Source: Onthomorpha sp937906975 | GTDB lineage: Bacteria > Bacteroidota > Bacteroidia > Bacteroidales > P3 | Reading direction: 5' to 3' | Length of the DNA stretch: 64,000 bases | Assembly: GCA_045614605.1 (NCBI GenBank) | Contig: JAZLDH010000009.1 | Location: forward strand, 124,001 to 188,000 | Part shown: positions 24,489 to 33,696 of the stretch, piece by piece | Layout of the letters: every line of letters begins with the position of its first letter | Numbering within the stretch: position 1 is the first letter of the stretch | Position numbers and translations under genes: made by a program | Notes under the pieces: generated by a model | Database searches by the model: none | Seen by the model: the letters and a program-made list of their open reading frames with translations, nothing else | What the model was told of the DNA's origin: nothing

Positions 24489-26880
24489 GTTTTTATATCT
24501 ACTGTTGATAATAATATGTTTATCCTCTTGTGCCCCTTCTAAATTCATAAGAGAAGATGGTTATCTTTTGTCTAAAAACAAGGTTATTAGCAATTCTAAT
24601 CTTATTGATAAGTCCGATTTAAAAAACTTAATAAAACAAGACCCTAATGGCAAGTTTCTCGGAGTGAAATGGGGTATGTATTTCTATTCTCTCTCGGAGG
24701 TTGGCGATAATGATTCTATAAATTTTCTATCAAGACGTGTTTTTAGAACCTTAGGTTCAAAGCCTGTTGAAATTAACAACAAACTTACAAAAAACACTGT
24801 TGAGGATATGAAAATATATCTTAAAACTAAGGGTGTTTTCAATGCAAAGGTCAAGGATAGTTTAACACTTGTAAAAAAATGGTATGCTCCTTGGACAACA
24901 TATAAAACAAGACGTAACATAATTTACGTTGTTGATATTCCTACTCGTTATAAAATCAATAATTTTTCTTTGTATTCAAAGGACAGTTCTTTGAAAGAAG
25001 AGATTGCTTCTATGAAAGAATTGGATAAGATAAAGAAAGGTGATTATTATGATGAGGATATTTTAAAGCAGATAAGAACAGAGGTTACTTCTAATTTGAG
25101 AAGTAAGGGTTATTTTTCGTTTAATGAAAAATATATTGAGTTTGCTGTTGATACAAACTTAAATTCTAATGCTCTTAACATAGAATTGATTATTAAATCT
25201 CCTTCTTATAAAAAGAATGACTCTATAATTGAGTTAAAACACAAGCCTTATAAAATCAATAAGATATTTATTTATCCTGATTACTATCCTGCTACTTCTT
25301 CTCTTTACACCCCTCCTATTGATACTTCTTTGGTTTTTCATCAACAAACAAAAAAATCAAAAAGTTCTTCTTTTTATTTTATCAGAAGCAAGCATCAGTC
25401 TATTAAGGATAAGCCTATTGCAAGGAGTGTGTTATTACAAAAAAACAATCTTTTCTCTCCTGCTTTGGCAAAAAACACTTTTGATGCTCTTTCTCAGCTT
25501 CAAAATTTTAAATACATAGATATTTCATTCACTCCTTTGGAAAATGAGTTGGATAAGGATACTTTGGATTTGGATTGTTTGGTAAAGCTTTCTATGGCTA
25601 AGCCTATAAATCTTACAAGCTCTTTTGAGTTTAATTTTTCTAATGCAAACAATAGTTTAAACATACAAAATAGTTCTACTCTTGGTTCTGAAATAAATTT
25701 TGGTTTTTCTCATAATAATCTTTTTAAGGGTGCTGAAATTTTTTCTACCAATATTAAATTAGCTGCTGAGGTAAGGAGTGATATTTTCTCTAATAAGGGT
25801 GAAAATAGATGGAGTTTTTTCAATGCTTTTGAGTTTGGATTTGATTTCGGAATAGAATTACCTCGTTTCTTAGCTCCTTTTAGTACTAATTTTTATTCTA
25901 TGAATTTCCGCCCTCACACTTCTTTGCGTATGGCTTTCAATACTCAAAAGAGAACTTATTTTGATAGAAATATTTCTACTTTAAATTATGAATATTCTTG
26001 GCGTACAAGTAATCATAACTTGTTTTCTTTTATTCCTTTGGAGTTAAACTATGTGGATTTGGAGATAACTGATGATAGTTACAACGCTTTGATTCAGAGT
26101 TTGGATAAAAGGATTCAGTATCAAATGACAGACCACATGGTGATGGATACAAGATTTAGTTTTACTTACAATGGTCAAGATATTGAAAAGAGAAAAAACT
26201 TCAATTATATAAGAACAAATTTAGAAGCTGCAGGAAACTTATTGTATTTGCTTAGCAATGTCTTTAATCAAGCAAAGAATAGTAATGGTCAATACGAGGT
26301 TTTTAATATTCCTTATTCGCAATATGTAAGAGCAGACTTTGATTTTGTAAGATATTTCTATATAAACGAGAAAAGTAGCTTTGTTGCTCGTTTCTTCTCT
26401 GGCTATGGTTATTATTATGGTAATGCAAATAGTTTGCCATACGAAAAGAGTTTTTTTGCAGGAGGTGCAAACAACAACAGAGCTTGGCAATTAAGAGAAT
26501 TAGGTCCAGGAGCAAGTTCTCCACAATCGGAATTGAGATTTGACAGAGCGGGAGATATTGCAATAGGTGGTAATATTGAATATCGTTTTCCTATAAGTGG
26601 AATTTTTGAAGGTGCAACATTTATTGATGCGGGTAACATTTGGACAATAAATGAGCAGAAAGGATTTGAAAACGGACAGTTTGAATTTAATGACTTTTAT
26701 AAAGAATTTGCAATTGGAGGTGGTTTAGGACTTCGTCTTAACATTCAATTTCTAATTATACGTCTTGATTTAGCTATGAAACTACATGACCCATCTAAAC
26801 CTGAGGGAAGTCGTTGGGTAGTAAAAGATGCAAACTTTAATGACTTACAATTGCAATTTGGTATTGGATATCCATTTTAA
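24475..26880 (+). CDS. tamL: BamA/TamA-family outer-membrane lipoprotein (TamL-like)
   Basis: The 801-residue protein begins with a lipoprotein signal (LIIICLSSCAPS, Cys at about 19). Several POTRA-like domains follow (to about 410), then a C-terminal Omp85 barrel that includes 'FFAGGANNNRAWQLRELGPG' (about 661-680), the place of the family VRGY/F loop, and the strand 'LQLQFGIGYPF' at the end. The lipid anchor on an Omp85 protein is typical of TamL in Bacteroidota, which works with TamB in outer-membrane assembly. No tamB is visible next to it. It overlaps waaA by 14 nt. Confidence 0.88.
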   Translation: MKASKFLYLLLIIICLSSCAPSKFIREDGYLLSKNKVISNSNLIDKSDLKNLIKQDPNGKFLGVKWGMYFYSLSEVGDNDSINFLSRRVFRTLGSKPVEINNKLTKNTVEDMKIYLKTKGVFNAKVKDSLTLVKKWYAPWTTYKTRRNIIYVVDIPTRYKINNFSLYSKDSSLKEEIASMKELDKIKKGDYYDEDILKQIRTEVTSNLRSKGYFSFNEKYIEFAVDTNLNSNALNIELIIKSPSYKKNDSIIELKHKPYKINKIFIYPDYYPATSSLYTPPIDTSLVFHQQTKKSKSSSFYFIRSKHQSIKDKPIARSVLLQKNNLFSPALAKNTFDALSQLQNFKYIDISFTPLENELDKDTLDLDCLVKLSMAKPINLTSSFEFNFSNANNSLNIQNSSTLGSEINFGFSHNNLFKGAEIFSTNIKLAAEVRSDIFSNKGENRWSFFNAFEFGFDFGIELPRFLAPFSTNFYSMNFRPHTSLRMAFNTQKRTYFDRNISTLNYEYSWRTSNHNLFSFIPLELNYVDLEITDDSYNALIQSLDKRIQYQMTDHMVMDTRFSFTYNGQDIEKRKNFNYIRTNLEAAGNLLYLLSNVFNQAKNSNGQYEVFNIPYSQYVRADFDFVRYFYINEKSSFVARFFSGYGYYYGNANSLPYEKSFFAGGANNNRAWQLRELGPGASSPQSELRFDRAGDIAIGGNIEYRFPISGIFEGATFIDAGNIWTINEQKGFENGQFEFNDFYKEFAIGGGLGLRLNIQFLIIRLDLAMKLHDPSKPEGSRWVVKDANFNDLQLQFGIGYPF

Positions 26881-26884
26881 TTAT

Positions 26885-26892
26885 TATTTTTG
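26885..26892 (+). promoter_or_regulatory. -7 element before the sugar transporter gene
   Basis: TATTTTTG fits TAnnTTTG and ends 21 nt before the ATG at 26914. No good -33 is seen (an ATTG is 18 bp upstream). Confidence 0.45.
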
Positions 26893-26913
26893 CAAATTAA
26901 AAAAAACTTTGAT

Positions 26914-28164
26914 ATGAAGAAAAATAATTACATGTTTAGCCTTTCAGTCATAGGCTTGTTATATTTCGTATTTGGATTTGTAACTTGGTTAAATAGTTTA
27001 CTTATTCCTTTCTTAAAAACAGCTTGCGAACTTCCAGACTCACAAGCATATTGGGTAACTTTTGCATTTTACATTTCATATTTTGTAATGTCAATCCCTT
27101 CTTCATGGATTTTAAAGAAGACAGGATTTGCAAAAGGTATGAGCCTTGGACTTCTTGTTATGGCAATCGGTTCAATTCTCTTTATTCCTGCTGCTCAAAG
27201 TAGAGATTATATGATGTTTTTAGTTGGTCTTTTCATTCAAGGAACAGGACTTGCTTTGTTGCAAACCGCAGTTAATCCTTACGTTACTATACTTGGACCA
27301 ATAGAATCTGCAGCAAAGAGAATGTCTATTATGGGATTATTCAACAAATGTGCAGGAATGATAGGCATTTTATTAATAAGTAGTGTTTTATTCTCAGGAA
27401 TGGACGAATTAACTTCTAAGATTGCTACTTTAACAGGCGAGGCAAAAAATGCTCAACTTGACCTTTTAGCAATGAGAATCAAGATGCCTTATATTGTTAT
27501 CACAACTCTATTATGTTTATTGGCCTTAATGGTTATGTTAGCAAAACTTCCAGAGGTTAAAAACGAAGACGAAGTTGAAGGAGAAAAGTCTCAAAAATCT
27601 ATCTTTAAGATTCCTTATCTTTGGTTAGGCGTTTTCACATTGTTTTTATATGTTGGAGTTGAAGTAATAGCGATAGACACATTAGGATTGTACGCTGAAA
27701 CACAAGGAATCTCAAAAACAATCGCTCCAATGCTTGGAACATTTAGCTTGATTGCACTTACAATAGGATATATCTTAGGAATATTCCTTGTACCTAAACG
27801 AATTGACCAATCAAAAGCCCTTGCATTATCAGCAATATTAGGTTTTGTATTTGCAACCTTCGCTATAATGACTCAAGGTATGACATCTATTATATTTATT
27901 ATATTATTAAGTTTTGCTCACGCTATGATGTGGCCTGCAATTTGGCCATTATCTATTGACAAACTCGGCTCTCACACTGCCTTGGCTTCAGCTTTATTGA
28001 TTATGGCTATCGCTGGTGGAGCAGTTTTACCGTTACTATACGGAGGATTGGTAGATTTATTAGATGGAGACAGACAATTACCTTACATAATGATGCTTCC
28101 TTGTTATGCAATGATATTCTATTTTGCTATTTGGGGACATAAAGTGGGTAAAAACAAAGAATAA
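26914..28164 (+). CDS. FHS-family major facilitator sugar transporter
   Basis: The 416-residue protein has about 12 membrane helices. 'LLYFVFGFVTWLNSLLIPFL' in helix 1 and 'GLFIQGTGLALLQTAVNPYV' are signatures of the fucose:H+ symporter (FHS) group of glucose/galactose or fucose importers. I start at the ATG at 26914 because MKKNNYMFSLSVIGLL is the family N-terminus and a -7 box precedes it; the earlier TTG at 26890 lies inside that box. The sugar cannot be told from sequence. Confidence 0.9.
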   Translation: MKKNNYMFSLSVIGLLYFVFGFVTWLNSLLIPFLKTACELPDSQAYWVTFAFYISYFVMSIPSSWILKKTGFAKGMSLGLLVMAIGSILFIPAAQSRDYMMFLVGLFIQGTGLALLQTAVNPYVTILGPIESAAKRMSIMGLFNKCAGMIGILLISSVLFSGMDELTSKIATLTGEAKNAQLDLLAMRIKMPYIVITTLLCLLALMVMLAKLPEVKNEDEVEGEKSQKSIFKIPYLWLGVFTLFLYVGVEVIAIDTLGLYAETQGISKTIAPMLGTFSLIALTIGYILGIFLVPKRIDQSKALALSAILGFVFATFAIMTQGMTSIIFIILLSFAHAMMWPAIWPLSIDKLGSHTALASALLIMAIAGGAVLPLLYGGLVDLLDGDRQLPYIMMLPCYAMIFYFAIWGHKVGKNKE

Positions 28165-28173
28165 TTCTTAGAA

Positions 28174-29409
28174 ATGAAAGAAAAAAAATCTCAAATATAC
28201 TGTATTTTTTGCGGAAGAAGCGAAGGACAAGTTCCTTTGATGATTAAATCTGAACTAGGCTTACAAGGAGTTTGTATAGACTGTGCTGACGCTTTAAATA
28301 ACATAGCAAAAGAACAACAAAACAAAAGAAGCAAAAAAGAAGTTGAAGCATACAATATAAAAACTCCTTCTGAAATAAAAGCATATCTTGACCAATACGT
28401 AATAGGACAAGATGAAGCAAAACGTGTTCTTTCAGTTGCTGTTTACAATCACTATAAAAGATTGAAATATTACCATTCAAAAGATGTAAAAGACGAAGTT
28501 GAGATAGAAAAGTCTAACATCATAATGGTAGGACAAACAGGCACAGGAAAAACTCTTCTTGCTCGCACCATTGCACGTTTATTAGATGTTCCTTTTTGTA
28601 TAGCAGATGCAACCGTTCTTACAGAGGCAGGATACGTTGGCGAAGATGTTGAAACAGTTCTAACACGTCTTTTGCAGGCAGCGGACTATGATGTTGAAAA
28701 AGCATGTAGAGGAATTGTCTTTATTGACGAAATAGATAAGATTGCAAGAAAAAGCGACAATCCTTCTATAACAAGAGATGTCAGTGGCGAAGGAGTACAA
28801 CAAGCATTACTTAAATTATTGGAAGGAACCATTGTAAACGTTCCACCACAAGGAGGAAGAAAACACCCTGAGCAAAAATACATTCAAGTAGATACTAAAA
28901 ACATTTTATTTATCGCCTCAGGAGCATTCAACGGCTTAGACAGAAAAATCGCACTTCGTCTAAACTCAAATACTATTGGCTATTCTGCATCAGAAAATCG
29001 TAAAAAAGTAGAAGAAAAAGACCTAATCAAATATGCAGAGCCACAAGATTTGAAAAGCTTTGGTTTGATTCCAGAATTGATAGGACGTTTTCCTGTACTT
29101 ACTCACTTAGAAGCCTTAGACAAAGAGGCATTAAAACGAATCCTTACCGAACCTAAAAACTCTCTAATAAAGCAATACATAAAACTTTTGGAGATTGATG
29201 GTGTGAAACTAAGTTTTAAAGACGATGCTTTAGATTATTTTGTAGAGATTGCAGAAAATCATAACCTTGGAGCAAGAGGATTGAGAGGAATCGTAGAGAG
29301 TGTAATGACAGAATTAATGTTTGAGCTTCCTGGTAGCGACAAAAAAGAATTTGTTATCACAAAAAAATATGCTCAATCACAAATAGAAAAACATAAAGAC
29401 AAGTTTTAG
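28174..29409 (+). CDS. clpX: ATP-dependent protease ATP-binding subunit ClpX
   Basis: An AAA+ unfoldase that feeds ClpP. The 411-residue protein has the N-terminal C4 zinc finger (CIFCGRSEG, then CIDCADAL, residues 10-40), Walker A 'GQTGTGKTLLARTIARLL' (about 114-131), Walker B 'IVFIDEIDKIARK', the pore-2 and RKH region 'GGRKHPEQKYIQVDT', and an IGF-type loop ('NTIGYS') that binds ClpP. No clpP is adjacent, although the two often pair in bacteria. A DUF4294 gene starts 2 bp after the stop. Confidence 0.97.
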   Translation: MKEKKSQIYCIFCGRSEGQVPLMIKSELGLQGVCIDCADALNNIAKEQQNKRSKKEVEAYNIKTPSEIKAYLDQYVIGQDEAKRVLSVAVYNHYKRLKYYHSKDVKDEVEIEKSNIIMVGQTGTGKTLLARTIARLLDVPFCIADATVLTEAGYVGEDVETVLTRLLQAADYDVEKACRGIVFIDEIDKIARKSDNPSITRDVSGEGVQQALLKLLEGTIVNVPPQGGRKHPEQKYIQVDTKNILFIASGAFNGLDRKIALRLNSNTIGYSASENRKKVEEKDLIKYAEPQDLKSFGLIPELIGRFPVLTHLEALDKEALKRILTEPKNSLIKQYIKLLEIDGVKLSFKDDALDYFVEIAENHNLGARGLRGIVESVMTELMFELPGSDKKEFVITKKYAQSQIEKHKDKF

Positions 29410-29411
29410 AA

Positions 29412-29996
29412 ATGAAAAAAGCTTTAATAATCTTATTTCTCTTAGTTGGTTACCTTGCAAAATCACAAGTTAATGATGGGTATGTTGTTTTCGGAACAAT
29501 TTATCAAGGAGATACAATTCCAATGGCCTATCTTAACACTGTTAAAGTAACAGGATATGTTTGTCCTCTTACAGAAGCAGAAAAGAAAAAATACAAAAAA
29601 CTAATCAGAGACGTAAAAAAAGTCTATCCTTACGCAAAAGAAGCAGGACGTTTATTGGATAGTTACACCCTTGTTTTGAAATCGGCAAAAAACGATTCAC
29701 AAAGAAAAAAAATAATGAAGCAAGCCGAAACTGACATTGAAAACAAATTTAGTCCAAAACTAAAAAAACTAAATAAATCACAAGGAAAAGTTTTATTAAA
29801 GCTTATCGACAGAGAAACAGGCAGCGATTCCTACGCATTAGTTAAAGATTTAAGAGGTAGTTTTAGAGCTGCATTTTACCAAACCCTTGGAAAAATTTTC
29901 GGCTACGACCTTCGCTCAAAATATGACCCTGTAAACAATTCCGAAGACCGTATGATTGAAAGAATTATCTTTGCAATAGAAACTAAAAAGATATAA
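29412..29996 (+). CDS. DUF4294 domain-containing secreted protein
   Basis: The 194-residue protein has a signal peptide (MKKALIILFLLVGYLAKSQ). The DUF4294 core includes 'DVKKVYPYAKEAGRLLDSYT' and 'LIDRETGSDSYALVKDLRGS'. The family is found in Bacteroidota and has no known function; the conserved Arg/Glu-rich 'IDRETG' is its best marker. It sits between clpX (2 bp) and an NlpC/P60 gene (4 bp), so it is part of that operon. Confidence 0.85.
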   Translation: MKKALIILFLLVGYLAKSQVNDGYVVFGTIYQGDTIPMAYLNTVKVTGYVCPLTEAEKKKYKKLIRDVKKVYPYAKEAGRLLDSYTLVLKSAKNDSQRKKIMKQAETDIENKFSPKLKKLNKSQGKVLLKLIDRETGSDSYALVKDLRGSFRAAFYQTLGKIFGYDLRSKYDPVNNSEDRMIERIIFAIETKKI

Positions 29997-30000
29997 ATCT

Positions 30001-30780
30001 ATGTATGGACTATGTTTACTTTCTGTTGCCTCTTTAAAAGGCGAACCAAAAGAAGCCTCTGAACAAATCAGTCAATTGATTTTTGGCGACACTTTCACTA
30101 TTTTAAAAGAAGAAGGCGAATGGGCATTTATAAAACTAACCTTTGACAACTATGAGGGTTGGATTAACAAAAAGCAATACATAGAAATATCTCAAGAAGA
30201 GCACTTTGTACTTACAAAATCAAAGCCTTTATACACCAGTCTTCCATTAACAAAAATAAAAATTGAAAACCTCAAAACTACAAAATCACACATAATAAAC
30301 GCACCAATAGGAAGCCGTTTATTATCCAAATCTTACAGAGTAAATTTCTATAAAATTGAAACTCTAAATGGCAATTTAATCTCTCCTTTCAAGTTTTCAA
30401 AACAAAATTTAGAAGAAATAACAAATCTTTTCGATAGAGTACCATATCTTTGGGGCGGAAAAAGCATTTTTGGCATAGATTGCTCTGGATTTTCTCAAAC
30501 AATATTCAAATTTTTCGGCATAAATCTTTTACGAGATGCCTCTATGCAAATCTCTCAAGGAGAAAAAATAGCAAATCTCTCGCAAGCCAAAGCAGGAGAC
30601 TTAGCATTTTTCAGTTCAGAGAGCGGAAAAATCACTCATGTAGGCATTTTGCTTTCAAATTCTCAAATAGTACATGCCTCAGGCTTTGTCAGAACAGACA
30701 AAATAGATGAAAAAGGAATCATAAGAGAAGAAGACAAAACCTATTCTCATAGACTTTTCCAAATAAATCGCTATTTTTAG
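30001..30780 (+). CDS. NlpC/P60 family peptidase with SH3-like domains (C40)
   Basis: A cell-wall gamma-D-glutamyl-diamino acid endopeptidase by family. The 259-residue protein has two bacterial SH3-like segments (about 1-65 and 75-130, e.g. 'FDNYEGWINKKQYIE') and the catalytic domain with Cys in 'IDCSGFSQTIFKFF', His in 'KITHVGILLS' and a third polar His in 'IVHASGFV'. No signal peptide is evident at the ATG at 30001, which is common in the Bacteroidota family that starts 'YG..LSV..L..EP'. Phased repeat copy F lies downstream, before the convergent gtrA gene. Confidence 0.9.
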   Translation: MYGLCLLSVASLKGEPKEASEQISQLIFGDTFTILKEEGEWAFIKLTFDNYEGWINKKQYIEISQEEHFVLTKSKPLYTSLPLTKIKIENLKTTKSHIINAPIGSRLLSKSYRVNFYKIETLNGNLISPFKFSKQNLEEITNLFDRVPYLWGGKSIFGIDCSGFSQTIFKFFGINLLRDASMQISQGEKIANLSQAKAGDLAFFSSESGKITHVGILLSNSQIVHASGFVRTDKIDEKGIIREEDKTYSHRLFQINRYF

Positions 30781-30853
30781 AAATTTTTTATTCTACTCCT
30801 ATACTTTTCTTCAATAGAAAGTAAATCAAGAAAATAGAATTACGAAAAAAAGT

Positions 30854-30921
30854 CTTTGTTTTTTTAATTTTTTTCTTTGATTTTTTTAATTTTTTCTTTG
30901 AAATATTTTGAAAAAGCAAAG
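30854..30921. repeat. 21-bp phased CWWWG element, copy F
   Basis: CTTTG at 30854, 30875 and 30896 and CAAAG at 30917 lie exactly 21 bp apart. The last two could pair as a hairpin with a 16-nt loop. Read on the minus strand the sequence matches copy H almost base for base over about 65 nt. It fills the gap between the convergent NlpC and gtrA genes. Confidence 0.78.
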
Positions 30922-30923
30922 AA

Positions 30924-31406
30924 TTATTTTTCTGATGTTTTGAATACAAAAATCTTATTCAAAAAGAAGGAAAGTATTGCGTTTGGTAAAAGGGTAATTG
31001 CTTGCCCTATTACGTCTCCTACTTTGTTTTGATTGATAGGAAGTGTGTCTAAGAAATCTAATATCGGAAAAGAAAGTATGTATTCATAAATATTAGAAGA
31101 GTCCAATAGGTATAGTTCGCCTAAATTAAAGAGATACACCACTCCGTAAACCATAAAGAATTGCAAAATCAAGCGATTGCTTTTGTTTGAAAAGACAATA
31201 TAACCTGTTGTTTTGTAATTGAAAAGTATTCCGAGGATATTAGCACACAAAAGGGCTATTGAATAGTGCATTCCAAACCAAATGAAAAGCACAAACATAC
31301 CATAACCAAACATTGTATTGATTACACCAACAAATAGAAAACGTATGAATTTGTTTTCTATCTTTTGTAACAATCTAATAGGATATAAAATTAGTTTATT
31401 AAGCAT
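30924..31406 (-). CDS. GtrA family membrane protein
   Basis: The 160-residue protein has four hydrophobic helices (about 22-42, 48-68, 82-102 and 128-150) with 'FIRFLFVGVINTMFGYGMFV' and 'NYKTTGYIVFSN', characteristic of GtrA/DPMS-type proteins that help flip polyprenyl-linked sugars. It stands alone on the minus strand without a glycosyltransferase beside it, so its partner is unknown. Its transcription starts from the intergenic region shared with surE. Confidence 0.85.
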   Translation of the reverse strand: MLNKLILYPIRLLQKIENKFIRFLFVGVINTMFGYGMFVLFIWFGMHYSIALLCANILGILFNYKTTGYIVFSNKSNRLILQFFMVYGVVYLFNLGELYLLDSSNIYEYILSFPILDFLDTLPINQNKVGDVIGQAITLLPNAILSFFLNKIFVFKTSEK

Positions 31407-31425
31407 TTCTCAAATTTTTCAACTG

Positions 31426-31433
31426 CAAAATTA
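31426..31433 (-). promoter_or_regulatory. -7 element of the gtrA-family gene
   Basis: Minus-strand TAATTTTG fits TAnnTTTG, 20 nt before the ATG. No clear -33. Confidence 0.5.
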
Positions 31434-31466
31434 GTAATAAATTCCCAAATTTCTCATTTCTTTTCG

Positions 31467-31474
31467 TATCTTTG
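31467..31474 (+). promoter_or_regulatory. -7 element of the surE operon
   Basis: TATCTTTG is a perfect match, 27 nt before the surE ATG. No clear -33. Confidence 0.6.
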
Positions 31475-31501
31475 CCTTTTATATTACGATAATAATAAAC
31501 T

Positions 31502-32272
31502 ATGGAAAAGAAACGCCCACTAATTTTCATAACTAACGATGATAGTTATTTTTCAAAAGGCATTAGTGTATTGATTCGTTTAATGAAGCAATTAGGAGAC
31601 GTAATTGTTGTTGCACCAAAGGACGAGATGTCAGGCAAATCTCATTCAATTACTTCAAATGCACCTTTGAAATTAAAAACAATGGAAATTTCTCAGGGCT
31701 ATGAAGGATATATATTAAACGGAACGCCTGTTGATTGTGTAAAAATAGCAATCAATAAAATACTTGCAAATAGGAAAATCGACCTTTTAGTTTCGGGAAT
31801 CAATCACGGAAGCAACGCCTCTATAAATACGATTTATTCTGGCACAATGGCCGCAGTTTTTGAAGGCTGTGCAGAAAGCATTCCAAGTGTTGGATTCTCT
31901 ATTGACACAGCAGACAAAGAAGCAGACTTTACAAACTGCGAAAATATCATAACAAAAATTTGTAAAAACGTGCTTGAAAACGGCTTAGAGCAAGGCGTAT
32001 GTTTAAATGTCAATTTCCCTGTAGGAGAAATCAAAGGCACAAAAGTATGTCATCAAGCAAAAGCATATTGGGAAGAAGAATTTGTAGAATATAAAACGCC
32101 TCACGGAGAGCCATACTATTGGTTGAGCGGAACATATCATTGCCAAGACAATTCCCCTCAAGCAGATTATCTTGCAATGCAACAATCCTATGCAAGCATT
32201 GTGCCTATGCAGGTAGATTTCACTGCATATAAAGTAATGGAACAAATAAAAAACAGATTTGAACAATGTTAA
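31502..32272 (+). CDS. surE: 5'/3'-nucleotidase SurE
   Basis: A metal-dependent nucleoside monophosphatase. The 256-residue protein has the metal site Asp-Asp in 'ITNDDSYFSKGISVL' (residues 10-24), 'GTPVDCVK', 'LVSGINHGSNAS' and 'YSGTMAAVFEG', all standard for SurE. Its stop codon overlaps the start of the next small membrane protein by 7 nt, and lpxB follows, an order seen repeatedly in Bacteroidota. Confidence 0.96.
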   Translation: MEKKRPLIFITNDDSYFSKGISVLIRLMKQLGDVIVVAPKDEMSGKSHSITSNAPLKLKTMEISQGYEGYILNGTPVDCVKIAINKILANRKIDLLVSGINHGSNASINTIYSGTMAAVFEGCAESIPSVGFSIDTADKEADFTNCENIITKICKNVLENGLEQGVCLNVNFPVGEIKGTKVCHQAKAYWEEEFVEYKTPHGEPYYWLSGTYHCQDNSPQADYLAMQQSYASIVPMQVDFTAYKVMEQIKNRFEQC

Positions 32273-32550
32273 AAAAAGATAATTTTTGGGTTGGCTTATC
32301 TCTTGCCGTAATTCTCTGCATAGTTTCAATGGGAGCAATTTATCTTTGCTTGCATCTGCTTAATTGTTCTATAAATGACAATGCAAAATTATTCTTATTT
32401 GCTTTTGTTCCCGATATATTACTACTTCGTTACTATGCTAAAAAACAATATTCAAAAGCAACAAAAGGCTTAATCTTAATTTTAGTTTTCGGGTTCTGCC
32501 TTTTGCTATATTTTTTGAACTTTATTGGTGGTCTTAATTTTAGTTCTTAA
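32266..32550 (+). CDS. Small membrane protein between surE and lpxB
   Basis: The 94-residue product has three hydrophobic helices: about 8-28 ('VGLSLAVILCIVSMGAIYL'), 38-55 and 70-92 ('LILILVFGFCLLLYFLNFIG'), with 'YYAKKQYSKATKG' between the last two. The ATG lies in the last codons of surE, so it is translationally coupled to it, and lpxB starts 12 bp later. The function is unknown; the position suggests a link with lipid A or the envelope. Confidence 0.75.
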   Translation: MLKKDNFWVGLSLAVILCIVSMGAIYLCLHLLNCSINDNAKLFLFAFVPDILLLRYYAKKQYSKATKGLILILVFGFCLLLYFLNFIGGLNFSS

Positions 32551-32562
32551 TTTTGTAGCTTT

Positions 32563-33696
32563 ATGAAATATTATATAATAGCAGGAGAACATTCAGGAGA
32601 CTTACATGCCTCTTACCTAATGAAAGAAATAAAACTTCGAGATAAAGAAGCAGAATTTCGTTTTTGGGGAGGAGATAGAATGATTGCGCAAGCTAATGAA
32701 TCAAGCCTTGTAAAACACATAAAAGAACTTGCAATTATGGGTTTTATTGAGGTTGTAATGAATTTAAAAACAGTACTTGGCAATCTATCTTTATGCAAAA
32801 AGGACCTGCTTACATGGAAACCCGATGCACTTATTTTAGTTGATTATCCAGGTTTTAATCTACGAATTGCAAAATTCGCACATAAAAACGGAATTAAAAG
32901 CTATTATTATATCTCTCCGCAAGTTTGGGCTTGGAAAAAAGGAAGAATAAAAACAATGAAAAGAATCCTTGAAAAATTATATGTGATTCTTCCTTTTGAA
33001 AAAGAGTTTTACGCTAAGCATTCTATGGAAGTTGAGTATAAAGGCAATCCTTTGTTAGACGAAATACACGATTACTCTTTGAATGCTGACAAACAAGCCT
33101 TTTTAGACAAGTATGATTTAGGTAAAAAGCCTATTATTGCACTTTTACCTGGCTCTCGCACTCAGGAGATAAAGAAAATGCTTCCCATTCAATTATCTTT
33201 AGTGGATAAGTACCCAGAATTTGATTTCATCATAGCAGGAGTAAATACTCATAGCGAGAATTTTTATAAAAACTTCATAGGTGAGAAAAACAATGTAAGA
33301 CTTATCTACAACCAAACTTACTCTATTTTAAACAATGCACACGCTGCGGTCGTTACCTCAGGGACTGCTACTTTGGAAACAGCTCTTTTCAATGTTCCAG
33401 AAGTGGTTTGTTACAAGGCAAACGCTCTTTCATTTCTTGCTGCTAAGTATTTAGTAAAAATAGAATACATTTCTCTTGTCAATATCATTCTAAAAGAAAA
33501 AGCAGTCGTAGAATTATTGCAAGATAATTGGAAAGAGGTTTGTTTAGAAAAAGAGTTTAAGAAAATATGTTTCGACGAAAATTATCGCGAACAAATGCAA
33601 TATTTATTTAATAAATTGAAAAATTTATTAGGTGATAGTGGCGCTTCTGCCTCTATTGCACAATCAATAATAGAGCACGTAAACAAACAGAAATGA
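32563..33696 (+). CDS. lpxB: Lipid-A-disaccharide synthase
   Basis: Joins UDP-diacylglucosamine and lipid X at the inner membrane. The 377-residue GT19 protein shows 'YYIAGEHSGDLHASYLMKEI' at the N-terminus, 'ISPQVWAWKKGRIKTMKRI' (about 116-135), 'LLPGSRTQEIKKMLP' and 'SGTATLETALFNVPEVVCYK'. Its stop overlaps the next gene by 4 nt (ATGA). Confidence 0.97.
   Translation: MKYYIIAGEHSGDLHASYLMKEIKLRDKEAEFRFWGGDRMIAQANESSLVKHIKELAIMGFIEVVMNLKTVLGNLSLCKKDLLTWKPDALILVDYPGFNLRIAKFAHKNGIKSYYYISPQVWAWKKGRIKTMKRILEKLYVILPFEKEFYAKHSMEVEYKGNPLLDEIHDYSLNADKQAFLDKYDLGKKPIIALLPGSRTQEIKKMLPIQLSLVDKYPEFDFIIAGVNTHSENFYKNFIGEKNNVRLIYNQTYSILNNAHAAVVTSGTATLETALFNVPEVVCYKANALSFLAAKYLVKIEYISLVNIILKEKAVVELLQDNWKEVCLEKEFKKICFDENYREQMQYLFNKLKNLLGDSGASASIAQSIIEHVNKQK

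Noticed and set aside
29700..29725. Another CAAAG-N16-CAAG pair at 21-bp distance
   Set aside because: It lies in the conserved core of the DUF4294 protein, where the residues fit the family pattern, and only two anchors are present. Probably chance.
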